A stretch of DNA of 64,000 nucleotides from assembly GCF_014207905.1 (NCBI RefSeq), contig NZ_JACHLB010000007.1, positions 237,055 through 301,054 of the forward strand. The letters are read 5' to 3'. A program made the translations under genes and the position numbers. Under the pieces are notes generated by a model. The model ran no database searches. It saw nothing but the letters and a program-made list of their open reading frames with translations, and had not been told where the DNA came from. Positions within the stretch are counted from its first letter, which is position 1, and each line of letters starts with the position of its first letter. Below, piece by piece: positions 48,850-56,943 of this stretch. The DNA is from Flavobacterium notoginsengisoli. Its GTDB lineage: Bacteria > Bacteroidota > Bacteroidia > Flavobacteriales > Flavobacteriaceae.

Positions 48850-50355
48850 TTAGAAGAAACCTAATTTCTTTTTATCATAAGAAATCAGCATGTTTTTAGT
48901 TTGACGGTATTGGCTCAACATCATTTTATGGTTTTCACGTCCAATTCCAGATTGTTTGTAACCACCAAACGGAGCTCCTGCAGGATAAGAATGGTATTGA
49001 TTTATCCAGACGCGACCAGACTGAATTGCTCTTGGAACCTGATAAATTTCGTGTGCATCACGAGTCCAGACTCCTGCTCCTAAACCGTACATGGTATCAT
49101 TTGCAATTTCGATCGCTTCTTCTGTAGTTTTAAAAGTCGTAACTGCCAAAACAGGTCCGAAAATCTCTTCTTGAAAAATTCTCATTTTGTTATGCCCTTT
49201 AAACAAAGTTGGTTTAATGTAATAACCGCCTTCTAATTCGCCACCTAATTTGTTTTCATCGCCACCAGTTAACAATTCTGCTCCTTCTTCTTTTCCTAAT
49301 TTGATATAAGACATGATTTTTTCTTTCTGAACAATCGAAGTCTGAGCACCAATCATAGTCGATTTATCCAACGGATTTCCGGCTACAATTGCCTCTGTTC
49401 TTTCAATTACTTTTTTGATAAACTTGTCGTAAATATCTTCGTGAATCAATAATCTAGAAGGACAAGTACAGATTTCACCTTGATTTAAAGCAAATAAAAC
49501 TGCACCTTCAACTGCTTTATCAAAGAAATCATCGTCGTGATCTGCGACAGATGGGAAGAAAATATTTGGTGATTTTCCACCTAATTCTAAAGTCACAGGA
49601 ATAATATTTTCAGTCGCATACTGCATCACCAAACGTCCTGTAGTGGTTGAACCTGTAAATGCTGCTTTAGAAACTTTTTTATTTGTTACTAACGGACGGC
49701 CTAATTCGGCACCAAAACCATTTACAATATTTAGAACTCCTGGAGGAAGAATATCTCCTATTAATTCCATTAAAACCATAATGGAAATTGGTGTACTTTC
49801 GGCTGGTTTTAAAACAATTGTATTTCCTGCTGCAAGTGCTGGCGCAATTTTCCAAACTGCCATTAAGATTGGAAAATTCCATGGAATAATCTGTGCGACA
49901 ACTCCCAATGGCTCACTTAAAGCAATAGAAACGGTTTGAGAATCTAGTTCTGCTATCGAACTTTCTTCGGCTCGGATTACTCCCGCAAAATATCTAAAGT
50001 GGTCAATTGCCAATGGAATGTCGGCTGCTAAAGTTTCACGAATTGGTTTTCCATTATCAATCGTTTCAACTGTTGCTATGTATTCTAAATTATCTTCAAT
50101 TTTTTGAGCAATCTTATTTAATAAAATACTTCTTTCGGTTACAGAAGTTTTTCCCCATGTTTTAAATGCTTCATAAGCTGTATCTACAGCCAACTCTAAA
50201 TCTGCTTTTCCAGAATGTGCTGCTTTTGTAAACACTTTTCCATCAATTGGAGAAACTACATCAAAGTATTCTCCTGCAATTGGTGCAGTAAATTTTCCAC
50301 CAATATAATTATCATATTGTGCCTTAAATTCAGGTCTTTTTGCTGTGGTACTCAT
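48850..50355 (-). CDS. NAD-dependent aldehyde dehydrogenase (ExaC/AldB type)
   Basis: A 501-residue ALDH-superfamily enzyme that oxidises aldehydes to acids. Motifs: NAD-binding IIPWNFPI, FTGSTTTGR, general base Glu in LELGGKSPNIFF, and the nucleophile in NQGEICTCPSRL (Cys of EICTC). The EICTCPSR form, with a second Cys, is typical of the DUF779-linked aldehyde dehydrogenases. The frame extends to a TTG at 50436, but ATG 50355 (MSTTAKRPEF) is preceded by a TAAATTTG box and matches family starts. It is likely controlled by the AraC regulator nearby. Confidence 0.9.
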   Translation of the reverse strand: MSTTAKRPEFKAQYDNYIGGKFTAPIAGEYFDVVSPIDGKVFTKAAHSGKADLELAVDTAYEAFKTWGKTSVTERSILLNKIAQKIEDNLEYIATVETIDNGKPIRETLAADIPLAIDHFRYFAGVIRAEESSIAELDSQTVSIALSEPLGVVAQIIPWNFPILMAVWKIAPALAAGNTIVLKPAESTPISIMVLMELIGDILPPGVLNIVNGFGAELGRPLVTNKKVSKAAFTGSTTTGRLVMQYATENIIPVTLELGGKSPNIFFPSVADHDDDFFDKAVEGAVLFALNQGEICTCPSRLLIHEDIYDKFIKKVIERTEAIVAGNPLDKSTMIGAQTSIVQKEKIMSYIKLGKEEGAELLTGGDENKLGGELEGGYYIKPTLFKGHNKMRIFQEEIFGPVLAVTTFKTTEEAIEIANDTMYGLGAGVWTRDAHEIYQVPRAIQSGRVWINQYHSYPAGAPFGGYKQSGIGRENHKMMLSQYRQTKNMLISYDKKKLGFF

Positions 50356-50378
50356 AATATTCCTTTTTTGATTTAAAC

Positions 50379-50386
50379 CAAATTTA
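50379..50386 (-). promoter_or_regulatory. -7 box (TAAATTTG) upstream of the aldehyde dehydrogenase gene
   Basis: The minus strand reads TAAATTTG 24 bases before ATG 50355. An AraC-type activator would be expected to bind just upstream of it. Confidence 0.5.
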
Positions 50387-50592
50387 GTTTCATAAAAAGA
50401 AACAGAATAGCACTTTTCGTTCATCTTGTAGCACAAAAATTACACATTCGTTTTTTTTAGTTAATTATAATATTTAATTAATAAAATTTTAATAGATAAA
50501 TTATCAAAAACTTAGTTGATAGCATTTTACAGTCAAGAAAAAACAGCAAGAAAAAACCAAATATTTTTTTTCCTACTCCACCGCGCAATCCT

Positions 50593-50600
50593 TATATTTG
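50593..50600 (+). promoter_or_regulatory. -7 box (TATATTTG) upstream of pheT
   Basis: TATATTTG lies 30 bases before ATG 50630. It falls inside the 38 codons that a TTG start at 50516 would add, so those codons are not translated. Confidence 0.55.
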
Positions 50601-50629
50601 TAACCTTATTCAAGAATAAAAAAGTTACA

Positions 50630-53050
50630 ATGAAAATATCTTACAACTGGTTAAAACAATTTATTAAAACAGATTGGACATCTGAACAGACTTCAGAATT
50701 ACTTACAGATCTTGGTTTGGAAGTTGAAGTTGTCGAAAAATACCAATCTATAAAAGGAGGATTAGAAGGAGTTGTTGTTGGACACGTTCTAACTTGCGAA
50801 AAACACCCTGATGCCGATAGATTGAAAGTTACTACAGTAAATGTTGGTTTAGAAGCTCCTATACAGATTGTATGCGGTGCTGCAAACGTTGCTGCGGGAC
50901 AGAAAGTACCAGTTGCTACAATCGGAACAATTTTATACGATAAAGATGGTGCAGAATTCACTATCAAAAAAGGAAAAATCCGCGGACAGGAAAGTCACGG
51001 AATGATTTGCGCTGAAGACGAATTAGGTTTAGGAACAAGTCATGACGGAATTATGGTTCTAGCTGAGGATTTAGTTCCTGGAACTCCTGCTTCTGAAGTT
51101 TTCCAAATTGCAAATGATGAAGTTTTCGAAATCGGATTGACACCAAACCGTGCTGATGCCATGAGCCATTTTGGAACTGCACGTGATTTAAGAGCCGGAA
51201 TGCTACAGCGCGGTGTAAATGTTGAATTGATTACTCCTTCTGTAAGCAATTTTAGAGTCGATATGCGTACTTTAAAAATTGACGTAAATGTTGAAGATAA
51301 TCATTTAGCGCCAAGATATTGCGGTGTAACTATTTCTGGAATTTCAGTTCATGAATCTCCAAATTGGTTAAAAGACCGTTTAAAAGCTATTGGTTTAACT
51401 CCAAAAAATAATATTGTTGACGTTACTAATTATGTTTTACATGAATTAGGACAACCTTTACATGCTTTTGATGCTGCAAAAATCAACGGAAAAATTATCG
51501 TAAAAACAGCTGAAGAAGGAACAAAATTCGTTACGCTTGATGATGTAGAAAGAACGCTTCACAAAGAAGATTTAATGATTTGTGACGAAAAAGGGCCGCT
51601 TTGTATTGCAGGTGTTTTTGGAGGAAAAAAATCTGGAGTTTCTGAAGGAACTACAACTATTTTCTTAGAAAGTGCTTATTTCGACCCTGTTAGCATTCGT
51701 AAAACAGCAAAAAGACACCAATTAAGCACAGACGCTTCTTTTAGATTTGAAAGAGGAATTGACCCAACTATTACAGAATATGCTTTAAAACGTGCAGCAC
51801 TTTTAATTCAGGAAGTTGCGGGAGGAAAAATTACTTCTGATGTTGTGGAAGTTTATCCTAAAAAAGTGGAAGATTTCTCTGTTTTATTGAATTTCAGCCA
51901 TGTATCTAAAATTATTGGACAAGAAATCTCAAAAGATACAATTAAGAAAATCTTGGTTTCTTTAGATATTAAAGTAAACAGCGTTTCTGATTCTGGTTTA
52001 GGCTTAACAATTCCGGCTTATCGTGTAGATGTTCAGCGCGAAATTGACGTAATTGAAGAAATCCTAAGAGTTTACGGTTATAACAACATTAACTTCTCTA
52101 AGAAATTTAATGCTACTGTAGCAAATTCTCCAAGAACAGAAGATTATAAAGTTCAAAATACAATTGCTTCTCAATTGAATTCTCAAGGATTTCATGAAAT
52201 GATGGCCAATTCATTGACAACAGCAGCATACGCTAAATTATCAACTTCATTAAAAGAAGAACATAATGTTTCTATGCTGAATCCGTTGAGTAGTGATTTA
52301 GCTACGCTTCGCCAATCTTTATTGTTCTCTGGTTTAGAAGCTGTTTCATACAATATTAATAGAAGAAATTCGGATTTAAAATTATTTGAATTCGGAAAAA
52401 CATATCATAAATATTTAAACGGATACGAAGAGCACAAACACCTTTCTTTATTAATTTCTGGAAATAGAAACAAAGAAAGCTGGACTAGCGCTCAAAAAAC
52501 TACAGATTTCTTTTTATTGAAAGGATATGTAAAAGCGATTTTATCTCGTTTAGGAATTGAAAAGATTTCGAATGCACCAGTTCAATCTGATATTTATTCT
52601 GAAGGAACCGCGATTACGTATAATAATGATATTTTAGTTGAAATGGGTGTTATTAAAAAACCTATTTTAAAACATTTCGGTATCAAACAAGATGTTTATT
52701 ATGCTGATTTTAACTGGGATTTGGTTTTAAAAATCATTACAGGAAAAATTAAATATACGGAGATCCCAAAATATCCTGAGGTTCGTAGAGATTTGGCTTT
52801 GTTAATTGATGAAAAAACAACTTACGAAAGTATTTTCAACTTGGCTAAACAAACTGAAAAATCACTTCTAAAAGACATTAATTTATTTGATGTTTACCAA
52901 GGTGATAAATTGCCAGAAGGAAAAAAATCATACGCTTTGAGTTTTACTATTCAAGATAACAGCAAAACATTAACAGACGCTCAAATCGACAAAATCATGT
53001 CTAAATTACAGCAGACATTCGAAACTGAGCTTGGAGCTACATTGAGATAA
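50630..53050 (+). CDS. pheT: Phenylalanyl-tRNA synthetase beta subunit
   Basis: The beta subunit of the (alpha-beta)2 enzyme that charges tRNA-Phe. The 806-residue protein starts MKISYNWLKQFI and has the tRNA-binding OB fold (EGVVVGHVLTCEKHPDADRLKVTTVNVG), the B3/B4 editing domain (about 210-380), the B5 DNA-binding-like domain, and the C-terminal anticodon-binding FDX-ACB domain (FDVYQGDKLPEGKKSYALSF). The length is normal. pheS is not beside it, which is common in Bacteroidota. Confidence 0.95.
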   Translation: MKISYNWLKQFIKTDWTSEQTSELLTDLGLEVEVVEKYQSIKGGLEGVVVGHVLTCEKHPDADRLKVTTVNVGLEAPIQIVCGAANVAAGQKVPVATIGTILYDKDGAEFTIKKGKIRGQESHGMICAEDELGLGTSHDGIMVLAEDLVPGTPASEVFQIANDEVFEIGLTPNRADAMSHFGTARDLRAGMLQRGVNVELITPSVSNFRVDMRTLKIDVNVEDNHLAPRYCGVTISGISVHESPNWLKDRLKAIGLTPKNNIVDVTNYVLHELGQPLHAFDAAKINGKIIVKTAEEGTKFVTLDDVERTLHKEDLMICDEKGPLCIAGVFGGKKSGVSEGTTTIFLESAYFDPVSIRKTAKRHQLSTDASFRFERGIDPTITEYALKRAALLIQEVAGGKITSDVVEVYPKKVEDFSVLLNFSHVSKIIGQEISKDTIKKILVSLDIKVNSVSDSGLGLTIPAYRVDVQREIDVIEEILRVYGYNNINFSKKFNATVANSPRTEDYKVQNTIASQLNSQGFHEMMANSLTTAAYAKLSTSLKEEHNVSMLNPLSSDLATLRQSLLFSGLEAVSYNINRRNSDLKLFEFGKTYHKYLNGYEEHKHLSLLISGNRNKESWTSAQKTTDFFLLKGYVKAILSRLGIEKISNAPVQSDIYSEGTAITYNNDILVEMGVIKKPILKHFGIKQDVYYADFNWDLVLKIITGKIKYTEIPKYPEVRRDLALLIDEKTTYESIFNLAKQTEKSLLKDINLFDVYQGDKLPEGKKSYALSFTIQDNSKTLTDAQIDKIMSKLQQTFETELGATLR

Positions 53051-53057
53051 TATTTTT

Positions 53058-53272
53058 GTTTCAAGTTTAAAGTTTCAAGTTTTGCCAAGCGCATAGTTTT
53101 AACGCAAAGAGCGCTAAGTTTTACGCAAAGGTTCGCAAAGTTTTTATTTACAAAGCTTTGCGAACTTTTTTTTACGTTTTATTAAAGTCTGTACAGAAAA
53201 AACCTTGCGTTCTTTGCGTTAAAAATATGCGCAAAGTTGAAAACATGAAACTTGAAACCTTAAACTTGAAAC
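53058..53272. repeat. Palindromic array block, copy 1 (heptamers outside, GCAAAG octamers inside)
   Basis: From left to right: three GTTTCAA-type heptamers (53058-53078), AACGCAAAGAGCGCTAAG with GTTCGCAAAG (53101-53140), then the complement CTTTGCGAAC (53156-53165) and AACCTTGCGTTCTTTGCG (53201-53218), and four TTGAAAC-type heptamers (53245-53272). The whole is a nested imperfect palindrome. A second block with the same order is at 53672-53885, on the other side of a 124-codon gene. Confidence 0.8.
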
Positions 53273-53280
53273 AAAAAAAA

Positions 53281-53655
53281 TCAACTAATCAAATAACGAT
53301 TCCAGATGTGATCGCCTAGTTTTTGAATTCCTGTTCCTAGGTTTTCGGTTTCTAATTTAGCGCTTGAATTATCATCAAAAATCATTTCTAGGAATAATTT
53401 GCCATTTTCTTCACAAATATTCCATTTTCCAAATTCTTTTGTAGACGATTGATTTGGTAGATAAAGTCCGCCACCAGAAACACTTCTAAATGATTCTTTA
53501 ATATAAATGGCACTAAAATCTGAATACAGATAAATTTGATATTTTTCTTCCTCATACCAGCCTCCACCAGAATAATCTCGGTCACTTTTTGCTTTTTCTA
53601 ATTTCAAAACTTTATTGGATAAAGAATTGATCATTTGATTTACTAAATAACTCAT
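53281..53655 (-). CDS. Small protein of unknown function between two palindromic array blocks
   Basis: A 124-residue soluble protein without signal peptide. It begins with a charged helix (LVNQMINSLSNKVLKLEKAKSDRDYSGG) and continues as antiparallel beta strands with aromatic residues (GGWYEEEKYQIYLYSDFSAIYIKESF; GLYLPNQSSTKEFGKWNICEENGKLFLEMIF). I do not recognise the family. Both sides of the gene carry nearly the same 215-bp palindromic block, so it may be a small cassette that moved or was duplicated with its flanks. Confidence 0.5.
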   Translation of the reverse strand: MSYLVNQMINSLSNKVLKLEKAKSDRDYSGGGWYEEEKYQIYLYSDFSAIYIKESFRSVSGGGLYLPNQSSTKEFGKWNICEENGKLFLEMIFDDNSSAKLETENLGTGIQKLGDHIWNRYLIS

Positions 53656-53671
53656 ATCTTTTTATTTTTTT

Positions 53672-53885
53672 GTTTCAGGTTTCAGGTTTCAGGTTTACTA
53701 ACTTTGAACATAATTTTAACGCAAAGAGCGCTAAGAGTTTTCGCAAAGGTTCGCAAAGTTTTATTCACAAAGCTTTGCGAACTTTTTTACGTCCTGTAAA
53801 CGTCTGAATAAAAAAACCTTGCGCTCTTTGCGATAAAAAATCCACGCACAGCAAAACTTGAAACTTTAAACCTGAAACCTTAAAC
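53672..53885. repeat. Palindromic array block, copy 2
   Basis: Three GTTTCAG heptamers (53672-53692), AACGCAAAGAGCGCTAAG (53719-53736), GTTCGCAAAG (53749-53758), CTTTGCGAAC (53773-53782), AACCTTGCGCTCTTTGCG (53816-53833) and four heptamers (53858-53885) follow the same order as copy 1. Spacing differs by only a few bases. It separates the small gene from the muramidase gene. Confidence 0.8.
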
Positions 53886-53891
53886 ACTTTT

Positions 53892-54716
53892 TTATCTCGA
53901 ATATTTCAGATAAGCTCTCATAAGCTTCTCGTCGTATTTATTGGTTTTATAGGCTGGCCCGTTGTATTTTAAGGCGAAAGAAGCCCAATTTTTATTTCTG
54001 AGAACTCCAAGTAAATTGTTCTTTTCAAGAAATAATCCGAAGGCTTTTAAATGGTCTCCTTCATTTTGATTCATTTTTTCTACAAATTCATCGATGCTTT
54101 TATAACCTATTGAAACTGCATTAAAGCCCATAATTTGAAAAAGTCCCCAAGAAGCAGAACAATTTGCGGCATCGATAAATCTTTTGTCTTGAGCTAAATT
54201 TCTAGCTTTTTCTAAACGAATATATTCTGCAGTTCCGCCGACGTAATATTTTTTAGTATAATTTTCGAATAAAATATCTTGCGTATTCGAATTCATATAC
54301 GATTTTGGATTTATATTTCTCTTTTCTAATTCGCGCCAAAAAATATGTCCTTCAAACAAAATCTTCGGACGTCCATCAATTAAAAAGCCTTTTCCATTGC
54401 TTTCTACTTCATTCACAGCTTTTACAACTGCTAATTCTAAATTAAACTGCTTTGAAAAATTGATTAAATCTTGCTCGGAAAGCAGTTTGTTATTGGAAGA
54501 AAAACCGTTTTTACTTTTTTCCAAAAGTGTAGACCAAGTTTTTAATCCAACAACACCATCAACGACGAGATTATTCTTTAATTGAAAATCTTTCACCGAT
54601 TTATCAGTTGCTGTTCCAAAATAATCTGAAACCACAACATTGTACTTTAGTTTAGCTAAAAGTTCATTTAAATAATAAACTTCTGGTGATTTTGCACCTG
54701 CTTTTATTGTTTTCAT
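53892..54716 (-). CDS. N-acetylmuramidase (DUF3380) with peptidoglycan-binding domain, no signal peptide
   Basis: A 274-residue cell-wall hydrolase. Residues 1-70 are a PG_binding_1 domain (GAKSPEVYYLNELLAKL; FGTATDKSVKDFQLKNNLVVDGVVGLKTWSTL). Residues about 85-270 are the N-acetylmuramidase domain known from phage endolysins, with the catalytic Glu region VNEVESNGKGF, RPKILFEGHIFW and SASWGLFQIMGFN. There is no signal peptide or membrane anchor, as in endolysins that need another exit route. Its ATG overlaps the stop of the 717-residue gene by four bases (ATGA), so it is translated with it. Confidence 0.85.
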   Translation of the reverse strand: MKTIKAGAKSPEVYYLNELLAKLKYNVVVSDYFGTATDKSVKDFQLKNNLVVDGVVGLKTWSTLLEKSKNGFSSNNKLLSEQDLINFSKQFNLELAVVKAVNEVESNGKGFLIDGRPKILFEGHIFWRELEKRNINPKSYMNSNTQDILFENYTKKYYVGGTAEYIRLEKARNLAQDKRFIDAANCSASWGLFQIMGFNAVSIGYKSIDEFVEKMNQNEGDHLKAFGLFLEKNNLLGVLRNKNWASFALKYNGPAYKTNKYDEKLMRAYLKYSR

Positions 54717-56866
54717 GATTTTTTGTTTATCGTTATTTTTGAAGATTTAGAGAAGTCAAAAACTTCATTTGAAGAACCAATCAGATTGTCATTTTTATCG
54801 AAATAATTGACTTTATAGGAAATCAAAGTATTGTTTACAAATGTGTTTTTAATGATAAAATTGAATAAGATTGGAGTAGAAAATTCCGATTTCAAACGCT
54901 CAATTATAAATTTACTTCCCGTTTCCTGAACCGTTAATTCAATTGTAATTTTATTAACCGATGCATTCTGAGCTTTAATCTGAACTTGAACATATCGATT
55001 ATAAGCTGTTGATTGCGAAACAATCTGACTAAACTCTGAACTTATATTTTCTATATTTTCAAAATCAAAAAATACATTTTTCAATTCTCCAGAACTATTC
55101 GGATTTAGCGATAAAAATTCTAATAGTTTAGTATCATTGCTAATTAACTGCGGATAGGTTTTAAAAAAAACACTATTGATATAAGTTGCATTTTGATTGT
55201 AAACCAGCAAAGCCGAATTAAGTTTGCAGTTTGATATTGACTGATTTTCAATCTGAATTTTCTTCGTTAAATTGTCAATTGTAGCTTCTATAATTTCGCC
55301 AATTGTCTTTTCAATATTCAGCTCAATTATACTTGAATCTTTTATTTCTTTATGCTGAAAATTAATGTTCGCATATTGTGAAATCGTATTATTTAAAGCA
55401 TTGATCATAATACTGGCTTCAGACAAATTTTCTGTAGAAAGATCAAATAGGAAGTGTTTTCCGTCTGTAGAAATATCAGATTGCTGCAAAAAATAATTCC
55501 CGCTTACCTCGTACTCCGCACCAATATCATTTGGAAATAAAAATTGTACTTTATCAAAATAATCTGTGGTATCTCCGTCAAGGAAATTATTCTGTAAAAG
55601 TGCTATTTTTAGTTTTGCGAGATCAAATTCGGAGAGATTAGGGCCAATTGCAAACTGAAAACTTATTTTTGAAATCTCTTCTGCCGTTCCTGCTCCATCT
55701 TCAAAAGCATGAAAAATGGTAGAAATACAAGGTTTCATGGTGTTTAAATCTTTAGACAAGCTGTAAACTTTAGAAATCACCAAAAAAGTATTGGGCTGCA
55801 CCATCGATTTATAAATTGAAAGTTTACTAAAATTAAATCCTGTGACAAAAATTTGCTTAAACTGAGAAAAATCTTCGTTTAGATTAAACGGAATATTTAC
55901 AAATCCGCCACCGATAGTTTTATATAAACTAATTGTAGGATCTGCACCAATTGGATAACTCAAAGTTTTATTGACTTTTAAAAGAAAAGTACTTTTTACG
56001 TATTCTTCTTGCACATTCGATTTTATGCTGTTTTCAAGCTGAATTCCTGATATCACGGTCTTAGGCGCAACTTTAGTCTGCAAATCAGCTCTTACCATGA
56101 GCGGACTGTTTATAAGAACTGCTTTAGGCTGCATTGCAGTTTTAGTAATCGTTAAGTCTTTCTTAGTGATATTCTGACTTTTTAAAAGAGAAATATCTCT
56201 CGCAAACAGAAAATTTCTCTTTATTTTAGAATATCCTTTAAAATCAAAGAAAAGATCAATATTGCATTTTAAATCATTTAGATTAGAAACTAAATTCAGA
56301 AACGCAATTTTTACCGCTTCATCAATCAAATCAAATTGAATTTCCTGCGTTGCTGTATTTACAGTTCCATTAATTTTTACAAAATCGAGATTTACTTTTA
56401 AATTTAAAATCGCTTCTTTTAAATTAAGAACAATGCTTTTCTGATTGTTTTGCAAGGGCTTTTCTTTAATCGAATATTTTAAAGTTACTTTACCAAGAAG
56501 TCCGCCTTTGTTCCCCAATTTATCTGGTACATTTTCATAATAAAAAACAGTTCCGTTATTTGGCATTATTTCAACTTGTGGAAAAAACAAGGTAATTTCA
56601 TTTTTAAAATAATCCTTAAAGTAATCATTCTCATTAATTGCTTTATCTCCTTCAATAAGAGGAAAATAATTCTCAACAAAAGGAAAAACCAAAATAGGCT
56701 TTATGTCTATAGAATGAATAATTGGATGCTCAATAACCTTAAAATCATTTGCTTTATTCATTGTCACCGCAGTGAATGCTGTGCTCGGTTTAGCAGGCTC
56801 AAGATTAAATCTGTTTACAGGAACCAATTTTGTTCCTTCGAGCTTAAATGTATTTAAATCTGGCAT
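54713..56866 (-). CDS. Large protein of unknown function coupled to the muramidase
   Basis: A 717-residue protein without signal peptide or membrane segment. It is rich in Asn, Ile, Lys and Phe, and appears mainly beta-stranded with several repeated-looking domains (for example LKYSIKEKPL... about 120-200; FQFAIGPNLSEFDLAKLKIALLQ about 400-425; QVQIKAQNASVNKITIELTVQ near the C-terminus). I recognise no catalytic motif. The C-terminal 120 residues could be an immunoglobulin-like fold. It overlaps the muramidase gene by four bases and follows the 671-residue gene after a hairpin. Confidence 0.6.
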   Translation of the reverse strand: MPDLNTFKLEGTKLVPVNRFNLEPAKPSTAFTAVTMNKANDFKVIEHPIIHSIDIKPILVFPFVENYFPLIEGDKAINENDYFKDYFKNEITLFFPQVEIMPNNGTVFYYENVPDKLGNKGGLLGKVTLKYSIKEKPLQNNQKSIVLNLKEAILNLKVNLDFVKINGTVNTATQEIQFDLIDEAVKIAFLNLVSNLNDLKCNIDLFFDFKGYSKIKRNFLFARDISLLKSQNITKKDLTITKTAMQPKAVLINSPLMVRADLQTKVAPKTVISGIQLENSIKSNVQEEYVKSTFLLKVNKTLSYPIGADPTISLYKTIGGGFVNIPFNLNEDFSQFKQIFVTGFNFSKLSIYKSMVQPNTFLVISKVYSLSKDLNTMKPCISTIFHAFEDGAGTAEEISKISFQFAIGPNLSEFDLAKLKIALLQNNFLDGDTTDYFDKVQFLFPNDIGAEYEVSGNYFLQQSDISTDGKHFLFDLSTENLSEASIMINALNNTISQYANINFQHKEIKDSSIIELNIEKTIGEIIEATIDNLTKKIQIENQSISNCKLNSALLVYNQNATYINSVFFKTYPQLISNDTKLLEFLSLNPNSSGELKNVFFDFENIENISSEFSQIVSQSTAYNRYVQVQIKAQNASVNKITIELTVQETGSKFIIERLKSEFSTPILFNFIIKNTFVNNTLISYKVNYFDKNDNLIGSSNEVFDFSKSSKITINKKS

Positions 56867-56900
56867 AATGTTCTGGTTTAATAATTAGCATTTGAAGAAA

Positions 56901-56925
56901 CAAAAGGGACATGACGCCCCTTTTG
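56901..56925 (-). terminator. Hairpin between the two large genes
   Basis: CAAAAGGG (56901-56908) pairs with CCCTTTTG (56918-56925). On the minus strand it is followed by TTTCTTC, a weak T tract. It may partly end transcription after the 671-residue gene and so lower expression of the following two genes. Confidence 0.5.
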
Positions 56926-56943
56926 CTTACTAACTCAAAAAAA

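Noticed and set aside
50516..50629. N-terminal extension of pheT from a TTG
   Set aside because: A -7 promoter box lies inside it and family proteins begin at MKISYNWL.
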